Shown here: positions 27,501-40,400 of the stretch, piece by piece
How the letters are laid out: the number at the start of each line of letters is the position of its first letter
How positions within the stretch are numbered: position 1 is the first letter of the stretch
NCBI RefSeq assembly: GCF_964340395.1
Contig: NC_135570.1
Coordinates: 18,418,505 to 18,482,504 of the forward strand
Direction of reading: 5' to 3'
From: Glandiceps talaboti
Lineage: Eukaryota > Hemichordata > Enteropneusta > Spengelidae
Length of the DNA stretch: 64,000 nt
Program-made: the position numbers and the translations under genes
The notes under the pieces: generated by a model
What the model saw: the letters and a program-made list of their open reading frames with translations, nothing else
What the model was told of the DNA's origin: nothing
The model's database searches: none

Positions 27501-28372
27501 AGTTGTTCAGAGGAACTTTTTAATATGGGCATGACAGTTTTGACTTTCCCCACCTTTTTACGACAGTGTGTATGAAATCGCCTTCAGTGACTGAGATGAA
27601 GTTGACACACACACATCAGTTGTAAACAAAATGTGGCAGCTAGTGTCATGATGGCTTATCGAATTCAACTGAACTACTGGAATACAATACCAGATTTAAA
27701 CTGAATCACTAATTATGAAAATTGCTCATTAAAAACTAAAAAAAACTATGGTAACAGGCTTTTTTTGGACAATTTTTCTTTCTTGGGTTAATATATGCCA
27801 AATTATATGGAATTTGAAGAGTGCATGATACTGCTTAATTGCTTAATATTGTTCGTTATTCAAATGACTCATTAAGGTGGTTCTCCTCAGGGTTGCGTTC
27901 TGTCTCCTCTATTGTATATCCTTTATACTGATGATTGCAGAAGTACACATGGGCGTAGCCATCTTGTAAAGTACGCCGACGATAGTGCTTTGCTTTCACT
28001 TCTATTGGGATCAGAATGTCATCATGGTCCCGCTCTTGGCGAATTTGTCGATTGGTGTGATGTTTCTTATCTAAACTTAAATGTTAAGAAAACTAAGGAT
28101 ATGATAATCGACTTCAGGAGGCAAGAACGCAACCCTTCGACAACCATTGTTCACGGTCAAGAGGTTGAAATTGTTTCCAAGTACACTTACCTTGGTTCAA
28201 TATTTGATAACAAATTGAAATGGGATTTAAACACCGATGCTATCTTGAAGAAAGGTCAGCAGCGACTGTATCTTTTAAGGAAATTGCGTTCATTTATGGT
28301 TGATAGAGAAATCTTATCCCTTTTTTAGCACAACTGAACTGAGGTTCAGTAGTGCTATAGGGATCGCCCGGC

Positions 28373-28406
<34 letters not shown>

Positions 28407-31400
28407 GTGTGTGTGTGTGTGTGTGTAAACAACTTAAAGTCAAAAACCGCTGAACCGATTGCCATGATATTTGATGGGTCCATTACCTTGGGTGTCTAGT
28501 TGGGAAATTGTTCAAATCAAAATGATCGCATCGCAGGTGCTGGGCAGATTGGTGCGAAATTTGGTGGGAACATTCTTAAGGGCGTGTAAAGTAAGATTTG
28601 TTCATGACATGATGATTCCATCAGTGATATGCAAATTGGGGCTAAAAATGTGTCTTTTTGGTTAAAAATCTATAATTCCAAAAGTACTGAGCAGATTGGG
28701 CTGAAATTTAATGGGAATGTATCTAGGGATGTATGGACGAAGAAATATTAAACATACAATGATTCCATGAGTGATATGCAAATTAGGTGTAAAAATGTTC
28801 ATTTTTGGTCAAAAACTTATATCTCAAAAAGTACTTGGTCAATGAGTCTGAAACTTGGTGAGATGTTTCTGAAAGTGTAATTATGCAGATTTTCTTCAAA
28901 ACATATTGACAAAATTGGCCCTAGCGACCATGACCACACCCTTAGCAACAACCAAATGGCAGTATATTTTGGTCAAATAACAACATCATATCTGGTAAGC
29001 AAATGAGTAAACATTCAAAAAATGTATGCAAATACCCTAGCAACCATGACCACGCCCTTAGCAACAGCCAAACGGTCGTTTATTTCACAAAGATAACAGG
29101 AATTAATAGACAATTGAATAAACATTCAAAAAATGTATGTAAATTTGCCTAGCAACATGACCACGCCCATAGCAACAGCCAAATGATCACGAATATTGCA
29201 AAGATAACAAGTGATTAATAGACAATTGAATAAACATTCAAAAAATGTATGCAAATGTGCCTAGCAACAAGACCACGCCCATAGCAACAGCCAAATGATC
29301 ATGTATATTGCAAAGATAACAACGGGGGATTAATAGACAATTGAATAAACATTCAAAAAATGTATGTAAATATGCCTAACAACAAGACCACGCCATAGCA
29401 ACAGCCAAATAATCACGAATATTGCAAAGATAATATCAGGAATTCATACACAAGTGAACAAAAACATACAAATATGTATGCAAATATATCTAACAACATG
29501 ACCACGCCCATAGCAACAGTCAAATGATAGCATATATCGTAAAGATAGCAACATGGTTGGATAGGCAACTAGATAGTTATTCAACAAAATGACCACTTAT
29601 ATGCATATGGATAAACTATTAGAAACTGTACAGTTGTGCTACAACACCATTGGCGGTATTTTATAAAACTTACATTGAGAGCGTTATTTCATTTTCGTTC
29701 ATTTGTTGGTTTCAAAATCTGACAGTCAAAGACAAAAGTTCACTTGATAGAATTGTGTCTCTTAGCTCAAAATTAACTGGAATGCCCCAGAGAAATCTGT
29801 CATCATTTTATAATCAGCAAGTAGTTAGGAAAGCCCGCTCTATTGTTTTATCTAGTAATCATGTTTTATCTAGACAGAGTTCGACATACTTCCATCTGGT
29901 CGTTGTTTTAGATGCCCGGCTTGCAGATCAAACCGGTGCAAGTTGTCATTCATTTCCACCGCTGTGCGGCTTATGAATGATTCGTAAACTTTTTGAGTGA
30001 TGTTGATTGTCTTAGTATCGTTCTGTGTCTCTGTATATATTGTTTTGTATTTTTATTTATTTTTTTTTTTGATATATTGATGTATTGTATTTGAGCCACA
30101 CTTTTAATTGGGATGAATAAAGTTCTATTGAATTGAATTGAACAAAAAATCATTATTTTGAAATGCCTAAAGAAGCCCTATTTTATCACTATAAACTCAT
30201 GATATTTGCATACAACTAAGACGATTGACAGAGGATTATGCAAAATACATGCGATGTCAAACCTCTCAAAGAATACCGACATTTGCAAATATATTTCCGA
30301 AATTCATTGATGACCGAGTTTCATACCGTCTCAAGATTTACTGCTCACGTCCTCGTATTATATTTGATTCTTGTACATGTACTTCGAAAACTGTTGATAC
30401 GTTGGTCACGGTCATATGCAAGCTGGCACATTTGCAAAAAATCCTGTGAATTAGTAACTGTCTAGTTTCAGAACCTTCCGGCGCGGCACAGACTGTCAGT
30501 GCACTGATACTCGAACTCGCTGTCAAAATCATTACATACACACGTCAGGCTTTCGGTCGGTCAATTGACCATTACAGACATTTGAACACACCAAAATCGT
30601 TAGCTAGATAACAATTTTTAATCGTGGTTTACATTTGTGCTGTGTTTTGATTGAATCAGGAAAACTTGGTTCAAAATAAACTTCACAAGTAGCGTATGCA
30701 CGTAACATTCATGGCAATATCACCAAAGCATGGCAATGTGAGCTTGTTTTAATTTGTATTTCAGGAATACTTCCATAATATCTTGCATCTCCGATTTCGA
30801 GTTGGTTTAAAATGTCTTTGATTTTCTTATTATTTTCCTTCCGTGTTCTTACAAAAAAGGCTGTTTTAGGATTGACTAGACTTGTCCTATTTCCAGAAAA
30901 CAGTCAATGTTCACATGCATGTACTCGTCCGAGTTATACTGAATGGGTACAATATGAGTATCACCAGAGCTATGTATTTCAATTTTCAAAACAAACCCAT
31001 AACAATCGAGTCTAGTTTTGTTTATCCGTCTGAGCTGTCTACGATATCAGTCAATGTATCTGGATATGCAGTGATGTGCCAATACATATTGAAAGTTATT
31101 TTTAATCGAAAGACTTAGCCATTTTCAGATGCCAACATGAGCAATGCGTCAGACAATCAAACGCGAAAGACACCACAACTAACTAAAAGAAAACGCATGT
31201 AATTTGTAGCAAGCTAGCTGTGTGGAAAGATTATTTATGTAGTGGTCAAACTGAGGAGCATAGAAATATTTTGGGTTCATTGTAACAGCCAAATTCAGCA
31301 TGACTTCTGTAATAAGGCAAAATTTCCCCCTTTTGGATTTAATGGAGTGCGTACGCCATACGTACAGACAGGAAATAGTAACATGGTGATTCCACCGTGG

Positions 31401-34400
31401 TTCAGAAAGTGGCCATGCTACTACATCTAGTTCCGAAATTTCCCATGTTTGACGATCGAAACTGAGCAAAATTTAACGTAATGCAGTTATTCCGAAATTC
31501 AAAACGAAATATTTGTATCGGGAAGTACTTCCGGGAAAAGTGAAGTTTAGACACACATGGCCACTATAGATAGCACTGTGGATCTGCCGCCGGACAGAGT
31601 AACATCATAATAACCTTGGACTTGACTTTGGCCATGCCTCTGATTACTAATTAATGAGATGACATCAATAAACTGGGCTTCCGCGCCATTTGCAATCTGA
31701 TCTTGTGTATCACATTCCAGTCGAACGACCTCGATTTGCCGTGCTTCTACGATGCTACACTTTATATAATCAAAATGACAATTAGAATAACTGAAGACTC
31801 ATTTTATCCACTGCTTGGTGATACTTTTATTGCATGACACGCCTGGAAATCTTCTGCAAGTCAAATTTTACGCTGTATTTCAAAATCGGCATTTTCTCCG
31901 TTTACATTTTCAAGCCCCCAGACTAAGTTCTAAAGTCTCGAAGTCGACAGTACTTCCTCGCAATCAATTGAGATTTTCTCTGGTGCTTTCTTAGGTATTG
32001 TTCTTACAAAGAGTGTCTCAGAATTTGTAAATTCGCTCTATTACGTGTGAAATTGATGATTAAGTGAGCAAAATCTGTCAATAAGCTTCCCATTATAATT
32101 TGTCAACTTTCGAGGCATGGTGTAAAGGAACGACAGATGGCAGAAAAAAAGTGAGACACACTTTTGTTATGTGTGAAGTGAACATTCTAAAACACCAAAG
32201 AAATGGAAAATCGGGTGACAGGTGGTCTCTTCCGAGGCATTTATATTGGCGCCTTGAGATTATCAAGACACCTTTATTCATACCTTAAAGGTGATTCAAA
32301 ATGCTCACATTCACTATTGCTATTTTGCTAGACGACATGTTTGTGAAATGTATACTGGTTTTAAAACTTTAAAAAAGCGTCTGCAAACACCTTAAAATGA
32401 CCTTTTTTCAGTCAGTTCCCTTCGGATTTACTTCGAGAGTTTTCGGGTATTTCCGGTCCCACCTAGACCACAGGATTTTATGACGTCATAAGGAGACATG
32501 GTTAGCACGTAGCCTATGACGAGCATAGTCAACAGGTGAATAAAACTCAACAGCATTGTGAAAAAATACATTGCTGGTGGTTGTAATAGACATCAGTAAA
32601 CAAAAACTACAGTCTACATGTCTTATTAACCAACATTTACTGGTATTTACTCACACTTCCTGACTAATTGTCAGTGTCTGTGGGCAAATGCTAAAATATT
32701 ATGTCCCCATATTATAGCAAAATAAATCAAAATGGCCAGACAAGATACACATAAACACTTGTAATGTCGCGTGTTTCACATTCAGTGACTTTTATTTATC
32801 TGATTTTTTATTATTTGCCGATTAGAAGCATCACAATACCATCGACATGCATGATGCGTTGACGGCATATTTTAGCCTACTATACTCATACTCGCTGATG
32901 TCGCCTTTTGAACGGCACATACAAAGTAAACACATTTCATCTCGAATAGATATACTAGCTATTAGAATACCCATATTATCAGCAATAGAAATTGCAAAGA
33001 ATTACAAAATTTCGTGAGTTTCGTATTGTCATTTATATGACTTTAGCAACTCGTCTGGAAGAAAACTTGTATGGTTTCCCTTGTTGTGATATCACTTCAT
33101 ACAACAAGCCTATTTAATATTCATTAGAAGAATTTTGTAACGAATCATGGTATTCGAAGTATACAGTTTAGGAAACCAACAAATCAAATATCGCGATGTG
33201 TTCATGATATATGATTGGACAATACTGATGTCGGCAATCAAGGTCGTGACCCCAGCACATGGTTATCAGAGAAAGTCTGCAACTAGATATTAGACACGTT
33301 CGCTTCAGTCCAATTTCTCAGTGTTTGGTTTGACATTAGAGACATTTTTTCTGTACGACTTTTGCAATATATCTAAATGATAAATATGGATTATTTCAAC
33401 AAATGTGGATAAATTCAACCCGAATGTGCTCTCCGAGTCCATACGTACATACACCCACTTCAGCTTTGTTCGGTGGAACTCCCGGAACTACATTGTATCC
33501 TACGTATATATACTGCTGTGACCGCGGTGACTGCCCGCGAAGCATAACTTGACAACACTACCCACCTACCGATAATCAAATATATAATAATCCCATGTAC
33601 ACCATGATAAAAACACGCAATAATTCGAGTCCCCAACACGTTGATGAGCCCTACTTCTGTTCAGTCCGACTGCGAGTTTCTGAGGTTTTACATGGGTCTC
33701 AGACTCGGACTAGAGTATCGCGCCCTAGGCCCTAGACAGCCCTGGCAGAAAATAATATATGTAAACTTGCGCTCACAAGCCAAACATGTGACAATACAAG
33801 ACCACAACGACATAGTGCGGGGGCATATGGCAGATTTTGGGGTTTCGTGTGAAATTCAGGTTAATTTTTGCCAACGTATCTCATTGTGTTCCCCATCATC
33901 TGAGCAATTAAAAAATATATGTTGGCAATTTTTATTTCAATATTAAGGGTAATTTTTGCAGCAATTTCATAAATGATGTAAAATCATGATTTGTCTGTAT
34001 ATTGATGGCATATTGATGCCGTCAGTATTGTCTGTATATTTGATGTTGCTGATTGCTATTCTTTCAAAAATGTACGCCAACCATGAATTATTTCAGTTAC
34101 TATGAATACTCTGGTTGGTTTTTATCTTTTAAAGCACAAGTAAATCCACACCTTGACTATGCTTCCCCAGTGTCTTCCCCACATATATACGAATAGGGAT
34201 ATTGCATTTTTGGAAAAAGCTTGGTGGCTTGAATTATGAGGACAGTTACGCATATTGAAACTGACAACTTTAGAAACTAGATGAATTAGAGCTGATTTGC
34301 TTGAAGTGTATAAACTTTTCCATTTACATATTCACCATGATCCAGTTGTATTTTTCAAAGTATCTACTTCGACAACAAGAGGATATAGATTGAAATGATT

Positions 34401-37400
34401 TAAAGACAGATCCAGATTGGATATACCAAAATATTTTTTCAGTCGACATGTTGTAAACATTTGGAAGTTTACCAGAAAGGGTTATTGTTATTACTACACC
34501 AATTAAATCATTGTAATTACTTAGTAATTATTTTAATCCAGATTGGATATACGTAAATATTTTTTCCAGTCAATATGTCGTAGACATTTGGAACAGTTTG
34601 CCAGAAAGGGTTATTGTGACTACAATAAAGGCATTCATTTATTGTATAGAACTACCCTTGCCAAATGATATGTCCTTTTGACCAATTTCGGCGTATTGAT
34701 GTGAGTTGTTATCAAGTGTACATACACACGTTAAAAATATTCCTTTTCAGATCTGGCATCTGGTTTTAATACGTATCTACACATGTAGTATTGAATCCTG
34801 GACAGGTACATTCTACACAGGATATAGAGTCCAAGTTAGGTCTATGCAAAATTTGAAATTTTACCTCTCAATATTAGCATACAAGTTACATAAATTGGAC
34901 GTCTTGCAAATATTAGATAGAAAAGAAACATCACTCAGTAAAACACCTTTAGAAACCTTTAGAATGTTTTACCCCCACTTTTGACCAATTGAGATACTGT
35001 CTAGAGCAATGAAAAAAGTCAATATGGCAGCTACTTTAGAACGTTTTTGTTATTTGTTCTGTATGCAGTTCTCCCTCTACGTTCTGTAGAAATATAATAT
35101 TAAAAAGTAAATGAATCGTTGTTAAAGGCATGAGTGCTTATTAATTTCCACTTTGCAATGGTGTCAAAATGAGATAGACTTAGTCATCAAGTTGGCATGT
35201 GACTACTTATTCCCAGCAATGAAGGTTATTTGTGTATGAGAATTACCAAAAGATGTAGAAGGGTATTTTCCATGTTGTTTACGTTGAGGATTTGAATGTC
35301 AGATTTTCTTTGAGTACTAAAACATGTGGAATGATAGCTAACAATGCAATAAAATTTGATTAAAGATGCTATTTTCTGGTGGGTTGGTGGTTGGGGTTGG
35401 GTGGTACATTAGAATGTGTCTCTGCTGTTACTTTCAACCTTTATTCATGACTGACCAAGAGGAATTTCGTTGCGTAATCGAATGTAAGAGTACCTTCACG
35501 CTGAATAACTAAACTAAATATGCATATATTCATATTGTTCCTTTGAAATATTATAAAAGATATTCTTCAGATACTGAATTTATCATCTTTATTTTGTACT
35601 ACATTGTCCTGTATTCTGTTTTATTTTAGAATTTCGATGAAATAACGTAATCAAATGTAACAGCGGAGAACACGTCTATTCATGTTGTTCCTTTCACTTG
35701 ACATGTAACGCCAACCAAATAGCTATACTAGTAGAAACGTAGACAATGCATACAACATAATGCCGTGAGAGACTAGACAATAGTTTTGAATACAAATGAT
35801 TGGGTCTATTCAGTCGAATACATAACTTTGTATAGTAATGATTCAATTGATGCTACGCTATTGATCAAAAATATGTTTATACCAGGTGTAAACTGAATGC
35901 CTTCAGTAAAGGCCAAACTTTAGATTGCTGCTCCTTCACGCCTTGTCGAAAGAAAAATTCTGCGCTACCACAAATGATATTGCATATCCATTAGTTACTA
36001 CATCAATAAATAAAACGTAGCTTTGGAAAACATTGTCCATTTTTGCATGTTTATCCACATACTGCCCTTAATTCTATGTTTGCCATTGTAAAACCTTTAA
36101 AATGATTGGTCTGTGAGTCTGTTAACAATCAAAAATAATTGTTTTTAAAAATAGTAAGTTTATGAGTACTTGTTGGTGATACTTTCAATTCATAATCATA
36201 TTTTAATATTCTGAATGACAAGTAAAGTCAGAAGGAATATTTGAACTGTTTCTTTTATTGAATTTGCCCAAATTTCAGTGATAAACAATAATTTTCATTC
36301 AGATACGCACTCATGGGTTTCCTAACCCTGCCATAGAGGGCGTCAATTTAAATTTTTTTCATCTCATTGAAGACATTTAGGGTCGTTTGGGTCATGAGAA
36401 ACAGAATTCAGGCTGCCCTTACATATACCTACCAATTACTGTTATCTTTACAATATACATAATGTTCTGACTGTTGCTATGGACATGGTCTTGTTGATAG
36501 GCATATTTGCATACATGTTTTGATATTTTTTTTTGCCTGACTAACCAAAAATGTTATCTTTGCAAAATATACTGGCATTGTTGGCTGTTGCTAAGGCCAT
36601 ATCAATGGAAGTTGACTATAATCATGGATTCATGGGTTTTCATTGCCTAACCAATTGTTAAGAATAGGGTCTTGGGGCCAAATTTTATTTTAGCCCCCTC
36701 AAACTAATTTTGAAGATAAAAATTGCCAACATGTATTTTTTTATATGTGGTCCTATAATGAACATAACCATATATGTTTCATAAAATTAACATGCATTTC
36801 ACACGAAAACCCATATGCCCCTGCACTAAAACTGTGAAACATTTACAGGTCACTCTCATTTTATATATGGACAACAAAATTAGGTCGGCCACAGTTCCAT
36901 TTACATGCAATGACTCGGAGCGTGATTCCATATGCTTGGAGCAAATCGAATCAATAAGTGTATTATGGGACCAACAAATATATTGTGGTACTGCATGTCC
37001 TGATACGTCTTCTTGAAGTTTCCCATGGGTATTCTAATACCTAGTACATGTGTATATTTCTTGGAGATGAAATAAAAGGCGACGGGAGTACGAGTATAGT
37101 AGGCTAAAATATGCCGTCCTCTGATGCCGTTGACCCCGGCCCTCAATGCATCACGACGGCATTGTAATGCTTCTTCTAAGCAAATGATAAAAAATCAGAT
37201 AAATAAAAGTCAACACCCGACATTACAAGTGTTTATGTATATCTCGTCAAGCCGTTTGATTTATTTTGCCATAATATGGGGACATAATATTTTAGCATTT
37301 ATACCCACAGACACTGACAATTACATGTAGACTGTAGTTTTTGTTTACTGATGTCTATTACAACCACCAGCAATGTATTTTTTCACAATGCTGTTCAGTT

Positions 37401-40400
37401 TTATTCACCTGTTGATTACGCTCGTCATAGCCTACGTGCTAACCATGTCTCCTTATGACGTCATAAAATCCCCGTGGTCTAGGTGGGACCGGAAATACCC
37501 GAAAACTCTCGAAGTAAATCCGAAGAGAACTGACTGAAAAAAGGTCATTTTAAGGCGTTTGCAGATGCTTTTTTCAAGTTTTAAAACCAGAATATGTTTC
37601 ACTAACATGTCGTCTAGCAAAATAGCAATAGTGAATGTGAGCATTTTGAATCACCTTTAAGCAAACTCTCACTTTCAGCCATAGACAATAGCATTTAAGA
37701 AAAGCGAAAAAACTTTCAGAAAATATATGGGTTGATGGTGTAAACTTTATTCATTGTTGAGAAACAATAACTTGAAAATATGTCACCCTTAAAATCTTCC
37801 CTTTGTGCATCTCCACCTTATTAAAGGTAAAAGTTGTATCAACAACATCTTAACACAGGTACGTATTATTATAGTTGATATATGCACCATATATGAAATT
37901 TGAATCTTGCATTTTTAAGATATAGCCTAGTTACCTAAAATCATTAATTATGCAAATATTTCATTAAAACTGTAAACTCTATCAATTTTAAAGAACATAT
38001 GCACTACATTGTATTGAAATTGAAGTATGCAGTCTTTAGATATAGCCTAATTACCAAAAATCATTCATTATGCAAATTATTCATTAACACTGTAAGGTAC
38101 ATCAACAAACTTTATAGGACATATTCGATTTGTTATGATTAACGTGTGTACTGAATGGTGTTGAAATTTAAGTATGCAGTCTTAAGATATAGCCTAATTA
38201 CCGAAAATAATTACTTATGCAAATTATTTATTAACACTATAAGGTACATCAACAGACTTTATAGGACATATGCATTTTCTAATGGTTAATGTATGTACTA
38301 AATTATATTGAATTTGAAGTATGCAGTCTTAAGATATTGCTTTATTAGTTGATTTCATTGATATTCAAATTTCCCTATTTGACATAAACAGATCTCATTA
38401 AAAAACTAATCAGGTCTAGCCATTACCCCAAACATTATGTGTACCAAATTTCAGTATAACTGAGCCAGCCGTTTTTAAGAAAATGATGACATAGCCAGAC
38501 AGACACACACACAGACAGACATCCCCCTTTTAATACCTCCCGTACCCTTACGGAAGGTAAAAACTAGACATCGCTACAAGGAGGAGACATTGGATTCCAT
38601 GTATGAACATTTCATATCAACAATCAAACAACAAGTGCTATCTTTAGAGGCCTCAGAAAATTCATGCTGCCCAACACCTGTGGCATGTAAACTTTGCATC
38701 TGGACAAGTAAAAACATAAATCCGTTCGTCCAATGGACAAGTGAACTTCATGTGAAAATTATGGGCCATGACATTAAAAACAGCTGATGTATTCTAGACA
38801 AATTAGTGGGAGTGACCAAATTGTAATTGGAGCTTTTTTATATACAAAATGTTGCAAAACCACTTCAAGTTAGTGCGCAACTGAAGCAATTAATATATCT
38901 AGGTAGGCAATCGATTGTGTCAACCATGCAATGGCAGAACTCTATCATAGCAAATCAAAACACTTTAGCCATGTAATTGGCAATTCTAAGAAAGAATTGA
39001 GAATGGAAATTACTGTCATGAGATACACATTAGTCAGTTGTTTGACAGAATGAGGAGAGCTCCGTTCAAAACTAACTTCAAAAGGTGTTCAAGCATATCA
39101 CGTATGATACTATTATTAGTCTGTACCCTACCCTAGTCCAAGTATTTGTTCTTCTGGAGTATGGCATTGATGTTTCCACACTGTTTCTCATGTCAAAATG
39201 TCATTAGATTTTCCCTATAATATTCCTTTCGTGTTTTTTGATACAGTTTGATAATGTTTCAAAATAGATTTAAATTTGTCATAATTCTAAGATCTATGTG
39301 TCATCTCTGAAAACTGTCAATCAATTATGCTGTAAGTTGTACTGTAGTATTCATAAAAATGTTATGTCATGTGCTTCTACAAAAACTCCCAAATACTGTC
39401 GAATATGGGTTGGGCTGAGGTACGTACTTCAAAAGTCATGTACACTAACGAGATACGTAGTGCAGTCGAGTAGTGAAAACTGATCAAGGGAAAGGGAAGT
39501 TAGGTCTAGCAATTAATGTGGCTGTCTATGATGTTTGTTGGTTTCATTTAGTGAAGATTACTAGTAATGTCTGAATGCACTAACAAACATTGATAAAAAA
39601 GTCAACAATACTTCAATACATTTCAATCTAGACTCCATTTCTCAGATGGCAATTTCCAGACAGTGTGTGTACCAACATGAGTGACATGTGGCACATCATG
39701 TAATCAAAGACACAGCAACTAATTGATAGAAAATATGTTTATTTGTAGCAAACTGTGAATGGAAAATGAATGGGAATTATAAGTTGACAATCACTTTACC
39801 TGAGTTGATTTTCTAAAGTTTAAATCTTTTGTTCCTTGACTCTCGTTATTCATTCCAATGTCCACGGCCCGTGGCTGAAATTGTGCTTCACAGCCCGGCA
39901 TATCGTCATCAAAGCAAACATTAGTCACGAAAAGTGTGTCAGTTGCTGCTTCATTTCCATGTATGATATAGATGGATCATCTGTTTTCAATAATTCAAGG
40001 TATGCAATATCATTTTGTAATGTAACCACTCCACAAGGAATATAACCAGTGAGCTTGTGTCCGCCATTTAGTAAGATATGGCTTTGAGCTGACTTGAGTT
40101 CTTCAGAACTGCTTTCCCGTCATGGTAATGCCTCCCGAGTGAAGTCAAACTAGTTACTTTATGTTTATGTCCTTTCTACTATGGGGTGAGATCCCCGCCA
40201 AATTTATAGATGTATTTAATTGACACAATCATTTCTGTATTTATTCACTTCTTTATTTTAATAAAATTAATGTACTTACTTTGTCAAATTAATTTATCTT
40301 ATTATAATTATTTCTTTATTTATTCACTTATTTATTTTAATAAAATGGATGTATTTACTTTATTGTCAAATTAATTTATTTCAATTATTTTTATTTAATA

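Larger units (their letters stand above)
32285..37660. mobile_element. 5.4-kb element with ~0.65-kb inverted arms and TTAA ends
   Basis: The left arm 32285-32980 and right arm about 37018-37660 are long inverted repeats. They share TTAAAGGTGATTCAAAATGC ends, a TGACGTCATAAG block, and TTTTTGTTTACTGATGTC read in inverted order. TTAA is present at both extreme ends. That would fit a TTAA target duplication as in piggyBac-like elements, though the ends lack the usual CCC start. The interior has no transposase. It holds a decayed LINE (34100-34680), a reversed family A fragment (36420-36640) and a family B start motif (35881). Confidence 0.8.

Noticed and set aside
33641-33946. 101-codon + strand ORF
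   Set aside because: No domain motif, no splice context, and it lies inside an inverted-repeat element; likely chance.
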